From Natronomonas aquatica (lineage in GTDB: Archaea; Halobacteriota; Halobacteria; Halobacteriales; Haloarculaceae), in the NCBI RefSeq assembly GCF_024449025.1, contig NZ_JAHLKM010000002.1:186001-250000 (forward strand): a stretch of 64,000 nt of DNA, in the 5' to 3' direction. Every line of letters starts with the position of its first letter. Position 1 is the first letter of the stretch. The position numbers and the translations under genes were made by a program. This document shows positions 17,683-25,175 of the stretch, piece after piece. The notes under the pieces are model-generated. The model was given only the letters and a program-made list of their open reading frames with translations, ran no database searches and had not been told where the DNA came from.

Positions 17683-18072
17683 CTACGGTCTTCCGGTCAA
17701 CTCGTCGAGCTTTTCGAGGTACTCCCCCCGTGGAACCTGATACAGCGACCGGTAGTCGATCCCGCCGGCGGCGAACCGCTCGGTCAGCCCGGTCGCGGCC
17801 TCGATCGCCGCCGTCCGGGTATCGTATGCCTCCGGATCGCGGTCGATCTCCGGCTCCAGACGGAGCCGGACCAGCCACGGCGCGTCGGCCGGGAGGTTTC
17901 GGTTTCCTTCGGGTCGGCGACGCCGACGTCCCCGAGTGACGTAGATCGTCGGCAGACAGGGGGCCGGAAACGTGGACCCGTCGAAGACGTCCGGCCGGTA
18001 GGCGAGGATCGCTCGGCTCTCGTCGGCGTTCCAGACGGTCCATCCCTCCCCGAGCGCCGACTCCTCGATCAT
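17683..18072 (-). CDS. haloarchaeal DUF5820-like protein
   Basis: A 129-residue protein starting at ATG 18072 (MIEESALGEGWTVWN). The frame opens further upstream, but that part is low-complexity Arg-rich and looks like readthrough. A conserved core reads AYRPDVFDGSTFPAPCLPTIYVT and the C-terminus YQVPRGEYLEKLDELTGRP, matching a family I know as DUF5820. Function unknown. It is 31 bp upstream of the enoyl-CoA hydratase start on the same strand and may be cotranscribed with it. Confidence 0.75.
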   Translation of the reverse strand: MIEESALGEGWTVWNADESRAILAYRPDVFDGSTFPAPCLPTIYVTRGRRRRRPEGNRNLPADAPWLVRLRLEPEIDRDPEAYDTRTAAIEAATGLTERFAAGGIDYRSLYQVPRGEYLEKLDELTGRP

Positions 18073-18140
18073 ACCGGTCGTTCGGTGCCGATCCGTATGA
18101 GTGCCCCGATCGGTCCACCGTCGGTCGTCCACGGTTCGGG

Positions 18141-18428
18141 TCAGGGGTTGGTAAACAGGTCGCCTTCCTCGGGAACCTCGAAGAGTCCGATCCGCGCGCC
18201 GGCGTCCATCCATCCGTGACCGTACGAGAAAGACGCCAGGGCGTTGACGGGATCGTCCTGCGATCTGAAGTGGCGACCGTCCTCGAGATACGACTCGGCC
18301 ATCTCCCGGCACTCGAAAGCCGCCTCGTACAGCGGCGTTCCCTCCTGTGGGGCGATTTCGGCGGCGGAAAGCGCCGACGACAGAAGCGTCTCGTAGCGAT
18401 CGGTTTTCTCGTCGAGATCCGCGGTCAT
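18141..18428 (-). CDS. DUF357 family protein
   Basis: A 95-residue all-helical acidic protein. The segment SFSYGHGWMDAGARIG matches the archaeal DUF357 family, whose role is unknown but which is often near nucleotide- or sugar-handling genes. It ends 68 bp upstream of the DUF5820-like start and lies 55 bp downstream of the acyl-CoA dehydrogenase stop, all on the minus strand, so the group may be read in one transcript. Confidence 0.82.
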   Translation of the reverse strand: MTADLDEKTDRYETLLSSALSAAEIAPQEGTPLYEAAFECREMAESYLEDGRHFRSQDDPVNALASFSYGHGWMDAGARIGLFEVPEEGDLFTNP

Positions 18429-18483
18429 ACGCCGGCTATCGGGTCCGCCCTACGAAAGCGGTTCGCCCGATCGCTTCCCCGGT

Positions 18484-19638
18484 CTAGCTGTTCTCGTCTC
18501 GGAGTTCGCGGGTGATTATGTTCTTTTGGATCTCGGTGGTCCCCTCGTAGATCTGGGTGATCTTCGCATCCCGGTAGAACCGCTCGGCGTCGAAATCGTC
18601 GACGTAGCCCGCCCCGCCGTGGATCTGGACGCAGTCGTCGGCGTTCTCGACGGCGGTCCGGGAGGCGAACTCCTTGGCCATCGAGGCCAGTTTCGTCAAC
18701 TGACCCTCGGCGTTGTCGACGGACCACGCCGATTTGTGCGTGAGGGTTCGGGCCGCCTCGACGTTGGTATGCATCTCGGCGAGTTTGTGCTGGATCGCCT
18801 GGAAATCGCCGATCGGCCGGCCGAACTGTTCGCGCTCCTCGGCGTACTCCAGGGCCCGTTCGGCGGCCCCCCGGGCGATCCCGACGGCCTGGGCCGCCAC
18901 GCCAGTCCGCGTCTCGTCGAAGAACTGCATGACCTGCAGAAAGCCCATCCCTCGCGTCCCGACGAGGTTCTCCTCGGGCACGCGGACGTCGTCGAGTATC
19001 AACTCAGCGGTATCGGAGGCACGGATCCCCATTTTGCCGGTGATCTTGTCGGCTTCGAAGCCGTCCCGGTCCGATTCGACGATAATCTGTGAAAACCCGT
19101 CGTATCGGCCCTCGGCCTCGGGGTCCGTCTCACAGAGGATGACGAAGAAATCCCCGACCGACCCGTTCGTGATCCACATCTTGTTGCCGTTTATTACCCA
19201 CTCGTCGCCGTCCTTCTCGGCGCGCGTGCTCACGCTGGAGACGTCCGATCCGGAGTCCGGTTCGGAGATCGCCGCCCCGGATATCGACTCGCCGACCGCG
19301 ACCGGCTCGAGGAACCGTGTTTTCTGCTCGTCTGTTCCGAACTCGATGAGGGCCTCCGTTCCGAACCCCGTCGAGGAGACACAGAGCCCGATCCCGGGAT
19401 CGGCGGCGAACAGCTCCTCTGTGAATATCGCCGTCTCCAGGACGTCGTAGCCGGCCCCGCCGTATTCCATCGGGATCTGGGGGGCGAGCAACCCGTTCTC
19501 GGCGGCCTTCTCGACGACTTCCCAGGGGTACTTCTCGGCCCGGTCGTACTCGCTCGCGAGGGGCCGTATCTCCGCATCGGCGAAGTCTCGAACCGCCTTC
19601 CTCAGCTGTTTTTGCTCGTCGGTCAGTTCGAAATCCAT
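18484..19638 (-). CDS. acyl-CoA dehydrogenase
   Basis: A 384-residue FAD enzyme of beta-oxidation. Typical signatures: ISGAAISEPDSGSDVSS, the FAD-binding WITNG, EREQFGRPIGDFQAIQHKLA, QIHGGAGYVDDFDAERFYRD and the catalytic Glu in IYEGTTEIQ. I chose ATG 19638 (MDFELTDEQ) since it is the canonical N-terminus; a TTTTATGG element about 25 bp upstream supports a leaderless start there. A PadR regulator gene lies 135 bp upstream on the same strand and could control it. Confidence 0.95.
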   Translation of the reverse strand: MDFELTDEQKQLRKAVRDFADAEIRPLASEYDRAEKYPWEVVEKAAENGLLAPQIPMEYGGAGYDVLETAIFTEELFAADPGIGLCVSSTGFGTEALIEFGTDEQKTRFLEPVAVGESISGAAISEPDSGSDVSSVSTRAEKDGDEWVINGNKMWITNGSVGDFFVILCETDPEAEGRYDGFSQIIVESDRDGFEADKITGKMGIRASDTAELILDDVRVPEENLVGTRGMGFLQVMQFFDETRTGVAAQAVGIARGAAERALEYAEEREQFGRPIGDFQAIQHKLAEMHTNVEAARTLTHKSAWSVDNAEGQLTKLASMAKEFASRTAVENADDCVQIHGGAGYVDDFDAERFYRDAKITQIYEGTTEIQKNIITRELRDENS

Positions 19639-19773
19639 ACCCCGATATCGGACCGGGGCCATAAAACGCCACTCATACCTAACGTTGTTTTCTGGAAATA
19701 TTTATACGCATTACAATGGTAACAGCCCGGCGTCGTCAGCGGGCGAAGCGAGCGCAACCCGACGCCGTCCGCC

Positions 19774-20052
19774 TCACTCTACGTCGACGTACTGGTCCTC
19801 CCACTCCCGCCGGGCGTCGATCTCGCGTCGGCCGCGTCGGGTCAGTGTATAGAAGTTCGTCCGTCGGTCCCGCTGGCCTTTCTCGACGAGACCCTTTTCG
19901 ACGAGCGTATCGAGGTTCGGGTACAGCCGACCGTGGTGGATCTCCTTCTCGTAGTAGTCCTCCAGTTCCTCCTTTATCGCCAGCCCGTGGGGGTCGTCGC
20001 GGCCGGTGATGACGTACAGTAAATCGCGCTGGAATCCTGTTAAGTCGTGCAT
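19774..20052 (-). CDS. PadR-family transcriptional regulator
   Basis: A 92-residue winged helix-turn-helix of the haloarchaeal PadR type: LTGFQRDLLYVI, recognition helix HHGRLYPNLDTLVEKGLV, and a beta-wing NFYTLTRRGRREI. PadR proteins repress genes and respond to small ligands, often aromatic or lipophilic. The nearby acyl-CoA dehydrogenase is the most likely target; autoregulation is also possible. AT-rich AATAATTT and TATATTTAAA elements lie upstream (20066-20100), the latter more distant than a leaderless start needs. Confidence 0.9.
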   Translation of the reverse strand: MHDLTGFQRDLLYVITGRDDPHGLAIKEELEDYYEKEIHHGRLYPNLDTLVEKGLVEKGQRDRRTNFYTLTRRGRREIDARREWEDQYVDVE

Positions 20053-20310
20053 CGGTCAGGTCTGTTCGCAAATTATTATCGTGTCAATTTAAATATACCG
20101 GAACCGACGTGTGTATTCGTGATACTACGGCTCAAGGCCATGTTCGGTTGAATATATCCGTTTACTGTTCGTCGGGACTGTGTCATACCGGCGCCAGTTG
20201 TTGCCGAGCGTACCTCTTTGAGCGGTACACGTTTCAGTTAACAAATCGGACTCTTTGGGTCCGTCCTCCGTTTGACGCGTCCTCTCCGATCAGCCTCCAC
20301 ATTTCTACCC

Positions 20311-20453
20311 GCCGATCACCGGGACACGAACGACTGTCGGTGATCGGTTCAGCGAGAGAGGAAAGCGATCCGGCCGGATGAAAAGGACCGGCCGGACGCT
20401 TGCCGCCCTGAATTGGTCCCCGCTGACGCTTCGGCCCTCCAAGCGAAGCGTCA
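20311..20453 (-). ncRNA. candidate structured RNA with three stem-loops
   Basis: Three stem-loops follow each other: a 10-bp stem 20444-20453/20424-20433 with a 10-nt loop; a 9-bp stem 20388-20396/20369-20377, extended by 4 bp beyond a bulge, with a 10-nt loop; and a 10-bp stem 20338-20347/20312-20321 with a 16-nt loop. On the minus strand a TTTATA (20482-20477) would start transcription near 20453, exactly at the first stem. The first loop exposes GGAGGG, which could pair with the 16S 3' end. No known RNA family is recognised. The strand is an inference from the TATA box; hairpins alone do not give it. Confidence 0.45.
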
Positions 20454-20470
20454 CCTGACATAAGTGGTCA

Positions 20471-20490
20471 CCGGTGTATAAATGTACCGG
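20471..20490 (-). promoter_or_regulatory. TATA element inside an inverted repeat
   Basis: CCGGT and ACCGG arms flank GTATAAATGT. On the minus strand TTTATA would fire leftward into the hairpin element at about 20453. A protein bound to the arms would cover the TATA box, so this may be an operator. Confidence 0.45.
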
Positions 20491-20522
20491 ACTGCAGCGC
20501 GTTTTTAAGGCCTGTCACGGCA

Positions 20523-20669
20523 TCAAATGTACTCCTCCTCGAGAACCCACCCGAGCGCGCGCTTGTAGTACGTGAACATCTGTCGAATGCCTTCGTGGTT
20601 CATTTCCTCGTCGTCCAACTCTTCCCGTAGAAACTCGTACTGTTCGCGGATCTCCTCTTCGTCACGCAT
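20523..20669 (-). CDS. 48-residue conserved-type small protein
   Basis: Starts at ATG 20669 (MRDEEEIREQ). Strongly acidic and helical, ending FTYYKRALGWVLEEEYI. The amphipathic pattern and the aromatic C-terminus look selected, and the same type of short protein occurs in haloarchaea, but I do not know a name or function. The longer frame to 20891 overlaps the divergent neighbour and is unlikely. It lies directly upstream (minus strand) of the candidate RNA region. Confidence 0.6.
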   Translation of the reverse strand: MRDEEEIREQYEFLREELDDEEMNHEGIRQMFTYYKRALGWVLEEEYI

Positions 20670-20759
20670 ACCCGATGGTTGGGCAGGGCGGGCAATGAAG
20701 CTTCCTCCTCCGGGAGTCCGGTCGGGAACGTTTTGGGGCCGTAACTCCCAGACCCCAGT

Positions 20760-21470
20760 ATGAAGATCCGCGGTCGGCGGGAGTGTAAAGCGTGTGGGAA
20801 ACGGTGGTCGTACTACGAGACGGGGTCGGTGTCGTGTCCGGCGTGTGGAGGGATCGAAAGCGTCGGTACCGAGGACGAGCGGTCTCTCCACACCGCGACG
20901 GCGGCGACGCTGGATCTGACGCCGGTCCGGAGAAGCGTCGGCTCGGAACCGCTTCGTCGGCTCGCCGAGCGGGCCAACGACCGTGCCCGAGCGTTCACGC
21001 GTGGCTACGGGTTCATCGACGCGGGAGAGTTCTCCGAGTTCGACGGGACGTATCTGGCGGCGATGGAACTACGATCCGTCGCGGGCGAACTCGCCCGTCG
21101 GATGGAGACCGACGACGACGAGGAGCTGTACTTTACCGCCCTGCTCCGGGCCGACGAGGGCGATAGACCGTCCCCGGAGGAGGTCCCGGACTCGATGTGT
21201 GGGATGCGCGGCCTCGCGTACGCGAACGCGGTGGGCGAGTACCGGTCGGATCTCCGGAGGTACCTCCGGGAGCATCCGGACCCGTCCGTCGACGGTCCCC
21301 TCGAGCGGCTGGCCAGCCACGTCAAGCGGATCCGCGCGCTCCAGGGGGACGTCGACCCGTCGGAATCCGAACGGCTCGTCACGGCGGCGCGGGCTGTCGG
21401 TCGCTACGTCTCCGGGAACGAGGGGGGCGCACTCGTCCGGGCGGAAGAGCTGATCGACACGCTCGGCTGA
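20760..21470 (+). CDS. zinc-ribbon helical protein (DUF7117-like)
   Basis: A 236-residue protein whose first 35 residues form a zinc ribbon (CKACGKRW and CPACGG), then a mostly helical domain with FTRGYGFIDAGEFSEFDGTYLAAMELR. The pattern matches a haloarchaeal family of unknown role (I recall DUF7117). The TFIIB-like ribbon suggests nucleic-acid or protein binding, but that is inference. It diverges from the 48-residue gene, 90 bp away. Confidence 0.72.
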   Translation: MKIRGRRECKACGKRWSYYETGSVSCPACGGIESVGTEDERSLHTATAATLDLTPVRRSVGSEPLRRLAERANDRARAFTRGYGFIDAGEFSEFDGTYLAAMELRSVAGELARRMETDDDEELYFTALLRADEGDRPSPEEVPDSMCGMRGLAYANAVGEYRSDLRRYLREHPDPSVDGPLERLASHVKRIRALQGDVDPSESERLVTAARAVGRYVSGNEGGALVRAEELIDTLG

Positions 21471-21728
21471 TCGCTCCCGTTGGGGCGAGACAGGACGGAT
21501 CCGACCGACGCTGTCGGCACTGGCACGACGGGGCAAGCGAGGCTATTGTAACGCTCGCAGGTGCGTACACATCGACACTGCGGGCGTGCGATCGGGTATG
21601 TAGTGGCTACCGATCGTTTTCATAGCGAACAGGCGACGTTCCTCACCGCGTTCCGTCCGTCGCACGACCGCCTTGGCGGAACGCGGACAGCGGATCAGGA
21701 CACGGGGGCGCTGGTCCCGCGTTGGTAT

Positions 21729-22232
21729 TTAAACGTACGCCTCGAGGAGCCGTGTCACGAGTTCGCGGTCGAAGGTGTTTTCGGGGACATCGTGCCGCCA
21801 GGCGACCGCGTCTATCGCCCCGTCGTTCGGCTCCGCGTCGGCGACGGGATCCGGGCCACGAGGCTCGCCAAGAAACGTCGCGAAGTAGAACTCGTAGGAC
21901 TCTCCGGTTCCCGCCCGGACGAACGTCTGTTCGGCGATCGCGCCGAGTCCCTCGATCGAGACCTCGAGCCCGGTTTCCTCGCGGACCTCCCGTCTGGCGC
22001 CGGCCGCCGGTGATTCGTTGGCCTCGAGCCGTCCGCCGGGGAGCAGCCACGTACCGTTCTCCCGGACGAAGAGCGCCCGACCTCCGTGGACGACGAGCGC
22101 GCCGACGCCCCACGCCCCGTCGTCGCCGCGTTCGATTCCTTTTTCGAACCGTTCGGCCGGAATCTCGGTCCGACCGCGCTTCCGGAGCGGGGCGTCGTAC
22201 CGCGCGGCCAGCTCTTCGGGCGAAAACGACAT
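21729..22232 (-). CDS. NUDIX hydrolase
   Basis: A 167-residue protein with a complete Nudix box, GGRLEANES then ARREVREETGL, which binds Mg and hydrolyses nucleoside diphosphates linked to another group. The N-terminal 40 residues are a haloarchaeal-type extension. The ATG at 22232 directly abuts the folD stop codon with no gap, so folD and this gene are cotranscribed. A house-cleaning or folate-related pyrophosphatase role is possible; archaeal folate/pterin precursors are NUDIX substrates in other organisms. Confidence 0.92.
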   Translation of the reverse strand: MSFSPEELAARYDAPLRKRGRTEIPAERFEKGIERGDDGAWGVGALVVHGGRALFVRENGTWLLPGGRLEANESPAAGARREVREETGLEVSIEGLGAIAEQTFVRAGTGESYEFYFATFLGEPRGPDPVADAEPNDGAIDAVAWRHDVPENTFDRELVTRLLEAYV

Positions 22233-23126
22233 TCAGGGCAGCGGGACGTCGACGTCGCTCTGGATACTCGCCGCCTTCACCGTGTTGTACAGCAACATCG
22301 CACGCGTCATGGGGCCGACGCCGCCGGGAACCGGCGTGATCGCCTCGGCCTTCCCGGCGGCGCTCTCGTAGTCGACGTCACCGACGAGTTCGTACCCCTT
22401 CTCGGTGTCCGCGTCGACGCGGTTGACGCCGACGTCGATGACCGTCGCACCCTCGCCGACCATCCCGCCGTCGATGAATTCCGCTCGCCCGGCCGCGGCG
22501 ACGAGGATATCGGCGTTTCGGGTCTTTTCGGCGAGATCCTCCGTCCGGGAGTGACAGACGGTCACCGTCGCGTTACCGTCCTCGGCCTTCTGGAGCAGGA
22601 GGTTCGCCAGCGGTTTGCCGACGATGTTCGAGCGGCCGACGACGACCACGTCGGCACCCTCGGTTTCGACATCGTACGCCTCGAGGAGCTTCTGGATGCC
22701 GTGGGGCGTACAGGGCCGGTACCGGTCGTGGCCGGCAACGAGGCGGCCGACGTTCTCCGGGTGAAAGCCGTCGACGTCCTTCAGCGGATCGACGCTCCGG
22801 AGGACCCGGCGCGTATCGACCTGATCGACGAGCGGCATCTGTACGAGGATGCCGTGGATTTCCGGGTCGGCGTTGAGCTCGTCGATCGCCCCATGGAGTT
22901 TCTCGGCCGGGGCGTCGGTGTCGATCTCGACGTGGGTGCTCTCGATCCCGACCTCCGCACAGTCGCGCTGTTTCATCGAGACGTACGTCTCGCTTGCGGG
23001 GTCGTCGCTCATCAGTACGGTCGCAAGCCCCGGCGTGACGCCCTCCGACTCTAGGGTGTCGATGCGCTCGGTGAGCGACTCCCGGATGTCGGCGGCGACG
23101 GCGTTGCCGTCGATGCGTGTCGTCAT
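22233..23126 (-). CDS. folD: methylene-THF dehydrogenase/cyclohydrolase
   Basis: A bifunctional 297-residue enzyme converting 5,10-methylene-THF to 10-formyl-THF. Catalytic Tyr and Lys are in YVSMKQRD; the signature QMPLVDQV and the Rossmann GRSNIVGKPLANLL are present, ending with PGGVGPMTRAML. The C-terminus adds SDVDVPLP. With glyA at 25-26 kb this gives one-carbon supply for purine synthesis; purC begins at the right edge. Forms an operon with the NUDIX gene. Confidence 0.96.
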   Translation of the reverse strand: MTTRIDGNAVAADIRESLTERIDTLESEGVTPGLATVLMSDDPASETYVSMKQRDCAEVGIESTHVEIDTDAPAEKLHGAIDELNADPEIHGILVQMPLVDQVDTRRVLRSVDPLKDVDGFHPENVGRLVAGHDRYRPCTPHGIQKLLEAYDVETEGADVVVVGRSNIVGKPLANLLLQKAEDGNATVTVCHSRTEDLAEKTRNADILVAAAGRAEFIDGGMVGEGATVIDVGVNRVDADTEKGYELVGDVDYESAAGKAEAITPVPGGVGPMTRAMLLYNTVKAASIQSDVDVPLP

Positions 23127-23205
23127 TACCGGAACGGCGGCGCGCTGGACGTATCAATGGTTCGGGTTCGGACCCTCTGGGTCGACACCCGAGGCCGGTT
23201 TCCGG

Positions 23206-24615
23206 TTACAGTTTCCCGCCGAGTACCTTCGCCGCCGTCAGTATCGGGTCCCACGTGGTGTTGAACGGCGGCGCGTAGGCGAGATCGTAGTTCGAAAGCT
23301 CACCGACCGTGATCCGTTCCGTGACCGCGCCGACGAGGGCGTGACTGCGGTGGACGGCTCCCTCCCCGTACCCGCTGACGAGACTGCCGCCGAGGACGCG
23401 GTTCGATCGCCGATCGGCGGTGAGCGTGACGCCGACCGTTCCGCCCTCCGGGTAGTAGCCGGCTCTCGATTTCGCCTCGATCGTCTCGGTGACGGGATCG
23501 AAGCCGGCGTCTCTGGCGATGTCGTGATCGAGGAGGCCGGTTCGGGCGGCCTCGATTTCGAAGGCCTTGACCGCCGCGGTGCCGGCGACTCCCCCGCCCT
23601 CGGTCGGGTTTCCGGCGATTGTCTGCCCGATCGCCCGCCCGTGCCGGTTCGCCGTCAGCGCGAGCGGGACGTACACCGGTTTGCCGGTGACGACGTGCTC
23701 GGCCTCGGCGCAGTCGCCGGCCGCGTAGACGTCCGGACGGTTCGTTCTCCGGTACGCGTCGGTCTCGATGGCGCCCGTCGGCCCGAGTTCGATCCCGGCG
23801 TCCTCGGCGAGTGCCGTCCGGGGACGGACGCCGGTCCCCAGCAGTGCCATCCCGACCTCGATTCGTTTTTCGGCCGTCCGGACCGCCTCGACGGTTCCAT
23901 CGCCTTCGAACCCCTCGACCTCGGAGCCGAGATACAGCGCGACGTCCTGTTCGCGGAGGTGTTCGGCGACGCTTTCGCTCGTTGCGTCGCTGAACGTCTT
24001 GAGAACGCGATCGCCGCGCTGGAACAGGTGGACCTCGAAGTCGTTGGCCGCCAGCGCCTCGGCCATCTCGACGCCGATGTATCCGCCCCCGACGATCCCG
24101 ACCGCCCCCTCGCAGGACTCGAGGAAATGACAGGCAGGCCCCCGATCGGGCTGTTCGACCGGGCTCTCCTCGCGGGAGCGGGCGACGAACTCCCGCAGTT
24201 CCTTCCCGTCGGTCATCGAACCGAGCGTGTAGACGCCCTCGATATCGACGCCGTCGATGGGGGGTACGACCGCCGCCGCGCCGGTCGCGATCAGGAGATG
24301 ATCGTAGGACTGTCGGGTCTCGCCGCCTTCGCTCCGTGCGGTGACGACCCGATCGTCGGGATCGATATCGACCACCTCGTGGCCCGTCCGGAGATCGATA
24401 TCCCGCTTCTGGCGGAACTGTTCCGGCGTGACCGAGACTAGCTCCTCGAGCGTCTGGATCTCGCCTTTGATGTAGTAGGGCAGTCCACACGCGCCGTAGG
24501 AGACCCACTCGCCCTTCTCGAAGACGACGACGTCGAGGTCCGGATCGTCGCGTTTCGCTTTGCTCGCTGCCGACATTCCGGCCGCGTCGCCGCCGACGAC
24601 CACGAAGGTACTCAT
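23206..24615 (-). CDS. CoA-disulfide reductase-like FAD oxidoreductase
   Basis: A 469-residue two-dinucleotide-binding flavoprotein. The FAD motif is VVVGGDAAGMSAA and the single redox Cys43 lies in SYGACGLPYYI, the position of Cys43 in CoA-disulfide reductases and NADH oxidases. NAD-binding GGGYIGVEMAEAL and the second FAD motif VYAAGDCAEA follow. It reduces CoA disulfide, polysulfide or O2 depending on the subfamily. A TATATAAAA (24646-24638) 23-31 bp upstream supports the start at 24615. Confidence 0.9.
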   Translation of the reverse strand: MSTFVVVGGDAAGMSAASKAKRDDPDLDVVVFEKGEWVSYGACGLPYYIKGEIQTLEELVSVTPEQFRQKRDIDLRTGHEVVDIDPDDRVVTARSEGGETRQSYDHLLIATGAAAVVPPIDGVDIEGVYTLGSMTDGKELREFVARSREESPVEQPDRGPACHFLESCEGAVGIVGGGYIGVEMAEALAANDFEVHLFQRGDRVLKTFSDATSESVAEHLREQDVALYLGSEVEGFEGDGTVEAVRTAEKRIEVGMALLGTGVRPRTALAEDAGIELGPTGAIETDAYRRTNRPDVYAAGDCAEAEHVVTGKPVYVPLALTANRHGRAIGQTIAGNPTEGGGVAGTAAVKAFEIEAARTGLLDHDIARDAGFDPVTETIEAKSRAGYYPEGGTVGVTLTADRRSNRVLGGSLVSGYGEGAVHRSHALVGAVTERITVGELSNYDLAYAPPFNTTWDPILTAAKVLGGKL

Positions 24616-24637
24616 GACCGACCGTTGGGTTCTGGGG

Positions 24638-24646
24638 TATATAAAA
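24638..24646 (-). promoter_or_regulatory. TATA box of the CoA-disulfide reductase gene
   Basis: TATATAAAA on the plus strand (TTTTATATA in reading direction) lies 23-31 bp before the start codon at 24615, as expected for a leaderless mRNA. Confidence 0.6.
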
Positions 24647-24701
24647 AACGGTCGCGTGTGTGCCGGAAGTCAGGAGCCGACGCCGGAAGTGCGTGTACCG
24701 A

Positions 24702-25118
24702 TCACTCGGCGGTCTCACTCGGCGGCGGGCGTGTATACCACCACGCCCACGCGACGAGGACGGCCTGCAGCGGCAGTCGGCCCCAGCGTACGATTTCCGA
24801 GGGATCGCCACTTCCGGGTGTGCCCTCGATGACGACGCCGCTCGTGGCCATATAGACGTTCGCCGGAAAGATCGCGATCAAGAGCCCGATGAGTCCCCAT
24901 GCAGCCAGCCGACGGGTTCGTGGATGGAGGAGTCCGAGCCCGAGTGCGATCTCGGCGATGCCCGAGAAATAAACGAGCACGAGTGGTCCGGGGAGGACAG
25001 GCGGGATGATCTGGACGTACACCTCGGGGACGAGAAAGTGCATGACGCCTGCGATCACGTACAGGACGGCCATCGCATATCTGAGCGGCCGTTTGAAACG
25101 ATGGAGGAGTCGATACAT
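24702..25118 (-). CDS. DoxX-family membrane protein
   Basis: A 138-residue protein with four hydrophobic segments, including YAMAVLYVIAGVMHFLVP and LVYFSGIAEIALGLGLL. The GVMHF and GxxE patterns fit the DoxX superfamily; such proteins support quinone-linked or sulfur oxidation, but many have no assigned role. It lies 57 bp downstream of glyA on the same strand and may be cotranscribed with it, and upstream of the CoA-disulfide reductase gene. The C-terminus is short and cytosolic. Confidence 0.88.
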   Translation of the reverse strand: MYRLLHRFKRPLRYAMAVLYVIAGVMHFLVPEVYVQIIPPVLPGPLVLVYFSGIAEIALGLGLLHPRTRRLAAWGLIGLLIAIFPANVYMATSGVVIEGTPGSGDPSEIVRWGRLPLQAVLVAWAWWYTRPPPSETAE

Positions 25119-25175
25119 TCTTTATTTCTCGATGGTGTCGACCCGGTCAGGATAGAGCGGATCGAAACGAGTGGG

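Larger units (their letters stand above)
20053..20522. other. 470-bp intergenic region with hairpins
   Basis: No convincing protein gene; open frames of 75-90 codons exist on both strands but their sequence is unlike neighbouring proteins. The left 250 bp are less G+C-rich than the surroundings and contain the PadR promoter. The right part holds three perfect stem-loops and a TATA element inside an inverted repeat, described separately as a candidate RNA. Confidence 0.6.

Noticed and set aside
20109..20381. 90-codon plus-strand frame in the gene-free region
   Set aside because: Cys/Ser/His-rich and not acidic; no start signal; runs through the hairpins.
20234..20461. 75-codon minus-strand frame over the hairpins
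   Set aside because: The TATA box is only about 15-20 bp before its ATG, too near for leaderless use, and the Gly/Arg/Pro-rich product has no pattern. It remains possible.
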